A DNA stretch of 64,000 bases from Rhizophagus irregularis. Its lineage: Eukaryota; Glomeromycota; Glomeromycetes; Glomerales; Glomeraceae. The translations under genes and the position numbers were made by a program. The notes beneath the pieces were generated by a model. That model saw only the letters and a program-made list of their open reading frames with translations, ran no database searches and was not told the origin of the DNA. Positions 56,401 to 64,000 of this stretch are shown one piece after another (positions within the stretch are counted from its first letter, which is position 1; every line of letters starts with the position of its first letter). Location of the stretch: positions 2,480,001 to 2,544,000 of the forward strand of contig NC_089457.1 of the NCBI RefSeq assembly GCF_026210795.1, in the 5' to 3' direction.

Positions 56401-56990
56401 TAATAATATTTTGGAAAAGTTTCGAAATATTGTACCGTAAACCTGTGAAATTCTGCGATGTAAAATTACGAAATGTTATACTTTCAGAAAAGTTTCAAAA
56501 TATTATACCGTAAACCTACGAAATTCTGCGATGTAAAATTACGAAATATTATACCTTCAGAAAAGTTTCGAAATATTATACCGTAAACCTACGAAATCCT
56601 ACGACGTAAAATTACGAAATATTACATTTTCGAAAAGTTTCGAAATATTGCACCCGTAAACCTACGAAAATCCTACGACGTAAAATTATGAAATATTACA
56701 CTTTCGAAAAGTTTCAAAATATTGCACCCGTAAACCTACAAAAATCCCACGACGTAAAATTATGAAATATTACACTTTCGAAAAGTTTCGAAATATTGCA
56801 CCGTAAATCTAAGAAATTCTACAATATAAAATTTACATACATGGCAATATTACATTGTAATTCTACAAAATATTACGCGTAAACTTATGAAATATTGCGT
56901 TGAAATTACGAAATATTACTGTTGCGTAATTTTTCGAAGGTCATGTAAATTTACGGAGTATTTCGCAGGCGTAAATTTTCGTAATATTAC
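56401..56990. repeat. ~73-bp tandem array, 7-8 units
   Basis: Unit GAAAAGTTTCGAAATATTGT then ACCGTAAACCTACGAAATTC then TGCGATGTAAAATTACGAAA. Unit starts near 56413, 56487, 56560, 56633, 56708 and 56779. Later units decay into TTACG/CGTAA words up to the palindromic CGTAATATTACG near 56980. Confidence 0.88.
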
Positions 56991-57790
56991 GCCGTATTCA
57001 ATTTGCAGATGAAGTATATAATAGTATACTTAAAATATTCTTATTTTAAATATCCTTAAAATATACTGAAATGGGCAAAATTTAAATGTAAATTAAATAT
57101 ATTTTAAGTGTATATTAAATACAATTTAATTCAAATTTTGTGAAAATTTAATTTTCAGTATATTTTAAGTATAAAATAAGAAAATTAAGTATATTTTAAA
57201 GAAAATTAAATATATTTTAAATATATTTTAAGTAAAAATTTTTTTTATAGTTAGGAAGATCGCTATGGAGCCAGAATTATGGTATTAAAATACAGTTATA
57301 ATTTTGGTAAAAATTTTAATTTTGGTCATGTGATATTATAACAGCTAATCAGAATTTCAGAATAGTTTCAGTATTTCAGAATTAAGTATTTTTCCTAAAT
57401 TAATTTTACCATTTCAGTTTCGGCAAATGGTAAAATTCCTAATTTCAGGTGGCAGCTTTAATTCTTGTTACAAAAATGTATATTTATTCTCATTTCTCAG
57501 CTTATTATTTTCATTTTAAACATTAATTAAAACTTAGGCGAACTATAAGTATATTTGAAATAACTTTTAATAATTAATATTTACATAAATATACTTTTTC
57601 ATCATAAGAAAATAGTATAAAAAAGAATCAAAATAATTAATTAAATGTGTAAAAGGAATTAAAGGATAATTTTATTTAATCTTCTTTAATTTCTAAATTT
57701 GAGTTAACCTGAACTACTGAATTCACCTCAAATTTCGCCCCTATTTATATTTTTATAAATTTTATTTCTTTTTATTTTATATACTATTTT
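56991..57790. other. AT low-complexity, no gene
   Basis: TATTTTAAGTATA and its complement TATACTTAAAATA recur in both orientations between 57010 and 57240, giving an internally inverted low-complexity block. No coding signal. Confidence 0.5.
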
Positions 57791-58150
57791 ATATGCTATT
57801 TCATATGCTATCTTATTTTTTTCATCTTTCTTATTTCTGTTATTTTATGTGCTATTTTAGGTGCTATTTTTATATACTATCTTATTTCTTTCATCTTTTT
57901 TATTTTTGTTATTTTATATTCTTTTATCTTTCTAATATTATTTTATGTATTTTTATTTTACATGTTCTTTTAATTCGCTATCTTTCCATTTTACGTGTTA
58001 TTCTTATAATCTATCTTTTATGTTATTCACTTTACACTATTTATGCTCCTTTCTATTTGTTATTTTTATATTTTTCAATTTGTCATCTTTCCAATCTATT
58101 ATTGTATGTTCTTTTCCTTTTGTATTACTTTTATATTCTTCTAATTTCCA
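57740..58150. repeat. T-rich microsatellite-like tract
   Basis: Degenerate TATTTTATATGCTATTTCA-type repetition over about 400 bp. The frame 57793-58167 (Tyr/Phe/Cys/Leu-rich) is a translation of this tract and not a gene. Confidence 0.75.
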
Positions 58151-58338
58151 TTGATCAGCAGAATTGAACCTATGATTTTACTATAATTGGAAATCCCAGT
58201 GAAAATATTTACTATTAAATTACCTTGCCAATATTCTTTTATACATTTAACTTGCCATATTTTTTGTATAATCATTCAAATAATATAAATCTGTAATGTT
58301 TTATTAATAAGAACTTAATTTAAAGTATATTTATTATC

Positions 58339-58530
58339 TTACATTTCATTTATTATTAGTTTATTTAATTTAATTTTAGCATCATCATTTCCTTGTTCAG
58401 CAGATTTTTTATACCAATAAATTGCTTGATTTATATTTTCTTCAATTCCTATTCTATTATCATACATCTTAGCAAGGTTATATTGAGATAAAAAATGATC
58501 TACCAATAAGATAAAGGTGATCATCCTCAA
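58339..58530 (-). pseudogene. Sel1-like repeat protein, C-terminal fragment
   Basis: Minus-strand residues SQYNLAKMYDNRIGIEENIN then QAIYWYKKSAEQGNDDAKIK form about 1.2 Sel1/TPR-like repeats (consensus A..LG..Y..G.GV..D...A..WY.KAAEQG...A). They are followed by LNKLIINEM and a stop, as at the natural C-terminus of glomeromycete Sel1-repeat proteins, which are often kinase fusions. Upstream (beyond 58530) the reading collapses into other frames with DLIEDDHLYLIG. So only the 3' end survives, either a pseudogene or a last exon without its gene. Confidence 0.65.
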
Positions 58531-59590
58531 TTAAATCCATCTGATTTTCATTAATCACTTATTATCACATGACTTATAATCATGTGACCTTTCCATTCTA
58601 AATAATCAAGTTCGATATCTACCGTTACAATGTTATTCTTTTACTTAAATTGACCCTTAATACAAAAAATTCCTCTCATTATTAATAAATGTCTAGTAAT
58701 CATATATTTAAAATATTGTATCATACAGAATATTAATGATGATACTAGCCTCCAGAAACTCTATAGACAGGTTACCGTTAAAATAGGTAAAGCTATAAGG
58801 AAAATTTTTTGAAGATCTTGCTATATTTAGTTAAATTAAATACATAAAGGAATGTCACACCAATTTTATTATGAATTTTTTCCTTTTTTATATAAATTTT
58901 TAGTTTTTTAAAACAATCTTTATATAGTTTCCGGAGTCCTGCAATAATATTAGATGATATTTGTAATACTATATTATCACTTATCTAAACAACTCATTTA
59001 TTAATCAAATTTTAAAGTACTCAATTTATGATTTTAATTAACTTATATAAAAGCTAAACTAGAATTGATCTCACATAAAAGACTGAGATATTACAAGCAA
59101 TAACGGTGGTAGTAGGTTGTGGGTCCCTTAGGCTTAGACCCTGACGTATTATTAATTAATTAAAAGTAAATTCTGTACTATATAGACATTTATTGATAAT
59201 AAAGTGTGAACATGATAAAACTTTTTTCCTTTTAACAAATTATCTTACTTTATCAGATGAATGTTAAATTATGATTATATTTCTGCAATGTGAGCCATAT
59301 TTATTCATTCTTACATGGATTGCATCATGTTAAATACATCATAATACTTATTTTTTCTAGATTAATATGAATAAATGTTATATATTATATGCAATGTGAG
59401 CAATATTTATTCATTCTTACATGAATTGTATATAAAGTTTATAATCTTTTGTAATAATGAATTTGACTGACAAAAGCTGAATATTTGATAATGATTTTTT
59501 TGTGTCAATGAATCATACAACTGCTTTTAAATGTAGCCAAAAACTTATTTGAACCAGATATTTTTGTTGCAGTAAAAAATAAGGTGCGAT
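58531..59590. other. no gene recognised
   Basis: AT-rich spacer. A direct repeat TGCAATGTGAGC(A/C)ATATTTATTCATTCTTACATG lies at about 59286 and 59390. Confidence 0.4.
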
Positions 59591-60690
59591 TATTATTTAT
59601 TGAATAAGGTGCGTTTATTTTTTATTTTGCAAAGTGTGGGTAACTCTTAAAACTGGTCGTGGTCACTTAATAAGAATTACTGGATTTGTTAGTTTGATAA
59701 TCAGCTCTTGCTCTCAATTCAGGCATCCTAACTTTGTTGTTTAGTAAAGTCTGCTTGTTCTGGAGGAGGAACTGGCTATATACCTTAATAAAAAATTGTG
59801 CACTATTAACAATTTCTTCTTATTATAAATAAAAATAAAGCATTTACAACATGTAAAGAATTACAAATATTCTGGCAAGAAATCATTAAAAAATATGATA
59901 TTTCTGAAACTTCACAATCAGATTTAACTAAAAAGAAGCAAGAAGTTATTAAGAAGAATCTAATACTTACTGAAATTTCTCAACCAAATACATCACTTCC
60001 AAAAAAGCAGACAAGTAGTAAAGATTCTATAAAAGTCTTTCTAAAACTTTACAACCAGATTTACAAATTATTAAGGAATATGAAAAGGAAAATCTAGTAC
60101 TTGCTGAAACTTCACAAACAGATGTATTACTTCAAAAAAAAAAACAGTTAAAATTCCTGTTAAAAATCATTCTGAAACTTTACAATCAGTTTTACCTAAG
60201 AAGAAACTTCAAATTACTGCCTTTTATTATGATATACTTCATGAACTTGAAAACAAATCTTATGCTATAAATATATTGAAAAAAATATTAAAAATAAGAT
60301 TATAAAATATCCAATGGACTTATTTACTATAAATTTAAAATTAAAAAATAATTAATATACAAGTTTAGAAGAATTTGAAAATGATATTTATTTAATATTT
60401 TGCAATTGTTATAAATATAATGATGTTGAAAGTGAAATATATAGTTTAGATAAAGCATTAGAATGTATTTTTAATAAAAATGTTATTCTTCAAGATAGAC
60501 AAACAAGAGAATTAAAAAAAGTCTTAGAAAAAACAAATTCAAATTTTAGAATAAAATAAGAATAATTTAATGTATAGACAGATTGTTAATGATGCACTTC
60601 TTATTGCTTTAGCATATGAAAATCCTGTTATAAGTAATATTATATCTTTTATTAAAATTTTAAAAACTTTCTATTAATAAGATCAAAAAT
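59590..60690 (+). pseudogene. paralogue of the 62.0-kb gene with a bromodomain, broken
   Basis: The intron-like start (59600-59820) is similar to intron 2 of the gene at 62001 (CAATTCAGGCATCCTAACTT then TGTTG). The coding remnant begins KELQIFWQEIIKKYD (paralogous to KELQAYWQGVIKKYE). It continues with repeated SETSQSDLTKKKQ / TEISQPNTSLPKKQ / LAETSQTDVLLQKKK modules over frameshifts, and then a bromodomain: TAFYYDILHELENKSYAINI, frameshift at about 60290, KYPMDLFTINLKLKNN, stop (about 60352), YTSLEEFENDIYLIFCNCYK then YNDVESEIYS, including the acetyl-lysine-binding Asn of the NCxxYN motif. It ends with QIVNDALLIALAYENPVISN, matching the last exon of the 62-kb gene. No PD-(D/E)XK core follows. 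Confidence 0.65.
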
Positions 60691-60699
60691 GTTTTTATC

Positions 60700-61995
60700 T
60701 TTGGCCAACGTGATAATCACCTCCAGTAATTTGAAGTAAAAAACTTATAAAAAACATGTCAAAAATTAAAGTCTTTCCAGCTGACTATGCAACTTAAACT
60801 AGAATTATGCTTAGCTGCTTTATTGCAATTAATCCAGAAAATCATTTATATCTAGAACATTTTTAAGTATGCCTTCAGTTTTTAAATTAAATCTGATAAC
60901 TTTGAATTTTCTTAAATTTCTTAATAACACCTCACCTAAATAATTTTTGTTCTTTATATAATTAGTAATGACTAACTAAAGAAATTGATTTTTGCAATTT
61001 TGATTTTACATATAAAGTGATGTTAATTCTAAAACACTATGTTAATTCCTTTTTGCTAATATACATCATGATACTTGATAACTTTTAAAAATTATTTTTA
61101 ATATTTCAATTTAATTCTAGAGAAAAAAAAGTGTTTTTAACTTAAATTAAACTAAAGATTGCTAATTACATAATAAAATTATACGAATTTTATTTAAAAT
61201 TGAGCAATAATTCAATCTCTTATAAATATGAAATTAAACATCTTCATAAAGGTTTAATTTGATACTATATTAAATTTTGTTATTAAATTAATTATTGTTT
61301 GTCAGCATATAAGCTTTTTTATTATGATTACTGGTAACTAACAATAATTACCAAGAATGACTTGTGATTAAAAGAGATTACTAGTGATTTCTATATTTAT
61401 AAAACATGAAAAGAAGATACATAAACTTATATGAAAAGTTTGCTTAAAATGTCTATTTATTTTCCTTTTAATTATAAATTTTTTAATAAAATATTGTTTT
61501 TTCCATCTCTTTTCATTTTTCAAGTTAATAATAGAAATAATGTGTCAGTTTGACAGGTAAAAAAAACTAAAACATGGCCTTTTTTTGCATTAATACATCA
61601 ATCTGAATCATTATTGCATATTTAACAAAACTGTCAATAATAGAAATAATGTGTCAAATTGACAAGTAAAAAAAACTGAAGCATGGTCATTTTTTCAGTT
61701 TGAGTCATTATTGTATTTAAGAACATTTTTTTATTTAAAAGCCTCTCAATTTCTCTAAAAACAATTTTTTGAAGCAATTTTCTGAATTTAAATAAATTCA
61801 CTATAAATTTAATTCAACTTTTAAAAAGTGAAATGTGAAATCTTTCAAATTAAATATTAAATTCTTCTAATTTAGATATCAAATTCTTAAATTTAAAAAT
61901 ATTAATAAATTAGAGAATTTAATATATTAAATATCGAATTTTTAAATTTAATTAAATTCTATTTCAATTATAAAATTCTTTTCTTAAAATCAATT
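60700..61995. other. no gene recognised; one direct repeat
   Basis: AT-rich. AATAATAGAAATAATGTGTC then A(G/A)(T/A)TTGACA(G)GTAAAAAAAACT occurs at about 61527 and 61634. A run of TTAAATTT/AAATTTAA words occupies 61780-61960. Confidence 0.4.
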
Positions 61996-62000
61996 TTAAC

Positions 62001-63963
62001 ATGAATACATATCATGGCCAAGATAGTAAGTTTGTGAACAATATTTCAACTTATAGTAATTTTTTCTTATTTAACTTTTTATTAACTAAATCTTTGATTT
62101 TAGCTCTTATTTCTTATTTAAAAAAGCATAGCAATAAATTATATCGCAGATTCTTATATATAAACTATGATGTTATTGTTGCTTCAGTAACTTCAAATCT
62201 CAAGTGGAATAATCTTGACAATGCTTGGGCTGGTAATTATATAAGAGAAGCAGAAAAGATTTTTGTGGATCATCAACAAGTTGTTGAAACACTAAAAGAA
62301 AAGGTGTGTATTTTTTTATTTTGCAAGAATAGGGTAATTCTTAAGATGAGCTGTACATGAGAGAGACCAGTTGGTTGAGTATAATAGAGTCACATGTAAA
62401 GATGATTTTAGTTTGAATATGTGCCTTAATGACTATATGTAAAGATAGCAAAATTGCTGAGTTCATCAAACAATAAGCCTTGGCTTCTGAGAATTAGTGT
62501 TTGAAGACACTTGGTAACCACTCCAAGCTCAATATTCAGGCATCCTAACTTTGTTGTTACTAAAAGTCTATTTGTTCTGGAAGAGAAATTGACTATGTAC
62601 CTTCTTTTACTACTAAATAAAGAAATTTACACACTGCTAATAATATTTTTCTTTCATTTAGTTAAATATAGAACGTTTAAAATATAAAAAGGAATTACAA
62701 GCATATTGGCAAGGAGTAATCAAAAAATATGAAAAAGAGAATTTGGTATCTGAAAAGAAATCATATTCAAAAAAAATAAATAAAATACTTACCAAAGATC
62801 TTCCTGAAACTTCTAAAAAAAAATAATAAAAGAAATAATGATGGCACTGATAATTTATTTACTGGTAAGTCATATTATTATTAATTACATATATTTATAT
62901 TATTTATTAACTTATTCATTAAAATAATAATTTGCAAATAAATCACAAAGAAATTAATGAAAACATTAAAAGAAACTATGATGATGATACAAATAATTTA
63001 TTTATTGGTAAGCTGATTATATATTATGTATATCATCATTAAATTGTATTTATAAATTATATTTATATGATCTAACTTATTCATTCAAATAATAAAATTA
63101 AACAAATCAAAAATGAAGATTATATGTCAAAGAAAAATGAAAATCCCGAAACTTTTCAATTAAACCATGAAAACATTAAAAGAAACCATGATGATGATAC
63201 AGATAATTTATTTATTTGTAAGTCTTATTATCATTAAATTGCATTGCTATTATCAGTAAATTGTATTATTTATTTTTTTTTAGTTTACATAACTTATTAA
63301 CTTATATACTGAAATATTAATTTATTAGACATTAAAAAGAGACAAAAACAAAATGGAGATCATATGAAAATAGCTGATGATATTCTTCATATTTCTTTGG
63401 CATATGAAGATCTCATTTCAGGCAATATCATCAACTTTACCAAACTTCTAAAAGAAATATTATTAACAAGGTCACGAAGATCACTATCTTCAGCAAATGA
63501 ATCAGTTCTTCAAGTAACTGTAGAACTCCTTTTGCCATCAAGATATCGTGTTCCTGAACTTTGCTTAATAATGAATACTGCAGTAAATAAGGGAAATGGT
63601 AAATTTGGTTTTCTTGATGTTTTTATCCTAGGAGAAAGCTATGCTAATTTAGAATTAAAATATATTCCACTAATTTGGTTAATTAGCAATATTAATGGAA
63701 AACAAGCAAAAGATTTTAATGCAAATGAATTGGAAGAATTAGATAAAATACTTGAAAGAGAAGATGAGGATACATTATTAAAAAGACAATATAGATATTA
63801 TGATAAAGAAACTAATAAATATATTTACACAACTATAAATGATGTATTGAATGATGGAACAAAACAATTAGAAAGGTCTTTACTAAAAATGGCCAATTTT
63901 TTGAAATATTTTTATAGACCTAGATACAATGGCTTTCAAAACAATTGTGCAATTATTTTGTAA
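62001..63963 (+). CDS. PD-(D/E)XK nuclease-fold family gene, six exons, one homopolymer frameshift
   Basis: Exons read: 62001-62025, 62104-62303, 62662-62864, 62951-63007, 63119-63217, 63329-63963; junction phases agree throughout. Exon 2: SNKLYRRFLYINYDVIVASV then WNNLDNAWAGNYIREAEKIF. Exon 3: LNIERLKYKKELQAYWQGVI. Near 62814-62823 a run of nine A carries a one-base shift (TAA in one frame; the next frame continues NNKRNNDGTDNLFTG). It may be a real mutation or an assembly error. Exons 4 and 5 repeat ENIKRNYDDDTNNLFI, apparently duplicated phase-1 mini-exons. Exon 6: SVLQVTVELLLPSR, FGFLDVFILG with Asp, then LELKYIP (E-x-K), which together fit a PD-(D/E)XK active site (D85, E97, K99 counted from ATG 63364). 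The C-terminus (NNCAIIL) may be truncated. DNA or RNA nuclease, or inactive effector-like fold; substrate unknown. Confidence 0.6.
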
Positions 63964-64000
63964 AATTTTTAAAATATATCAAGATATATTTAAGGTATTT

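Noticed and set aside
57793-58167. 124-aa Tyr/Phe/Cys-rich frame, looks like a membrane protein
   Set aside because: It translates a degenerate TATTTTATATGCTATTT tract; two frames are open over the same interval for the same reason.
62001-62103. membrane-like N-terminus (FFLFNFLLTKSLILAL)
   Set aside because: GATA|GTAAGT and TTTTAG|CTCTT splice out this stretch in matching phase, so it is intron 1.

Overview
The window is very AT-rich eukaryotic DNA with short spliced introns (GT..AG, about 60-100 bp), few intact genes and a dense, nested load of transposable elements. The mix of families (CRE/LINE-like non-LTR elements, MULE, hAT, Plavaka, large lineage-specific gene families, Sel1 repeats, BTB, PD-(D/E)XK proteins) suggests an arbuscular mycorrhizal fungus (Glomeromycotina, Rhizophagus-like). 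That identification is inference; no rRNA or other marker gene is present.

Layout. 0.3-0.6 kb: 69-bp tandem repeat. 1.25-5.94 kb: decayed non-LTR retrotransposon (ORF1, endonuclease, RT) on the minus strand. 6.07-8.56 kb: inverted-repeat element with a LINE C-terminal fragment and a nested MITE. 9.28-13.86 kb: dead MULE, interrupted by an 8-bp-TSD TIR element full of palindromic satellite, and by an intron carrying a telomere-like 12-mer array. 14.9-18.0 kb: TIR-flanked element with an intact 567-aa ORF of DUF7869 type. 18.8-23.2 kb: two copies of a segmental duplication with BTB remnants; the second copy is split by nested TIR elements. 24.4-25.7 kb, 27.7-28.3 kb and 28.7-32.5 kb: three elements with 8-bp TSDs, the last a degenerate hAT transposase gene. 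34.2-35.1 kb: broken coiled-coil gene. 35.5-38.2 kb: two poly(A) retroposons with exact TSDs. 39.0-42.0 kb: broken Plavaka transposase with a MITE in an intron. 43.0-48.06 kb: a 5-kb TIR element coding for a candidate DDE-type transposase. 48.1-53.2 kb: tandem duplication of a lineage-specific five-exon gene, one copy intact and one broken. 53.6-57 kb: satellite arrays with two MITE insertions. 58.3 kb: Sel1-repeat fragment. 59.6-63.96 kb: two paralogues of a PD-(D/E)XK family gene, the first a pseudogene that includes a bromodomain.

Most notable is a family of elements with AGGACCCCG termini and 8-bp target duplications (four two-ended members plus one solo end). The 5-kb member looks like its coding source, and the others are non-autonomous. 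The second candidate is the TIR-flanked DUF7869 ORF. Genes most likely to be functional are 48802-50067 and 15861-17564, and possibly 62001-63963 (one homopolymer frameshift). Almost all other coding sequence is pseudogenic. Gene calls rest on reading the translations by eye; no database search was done.
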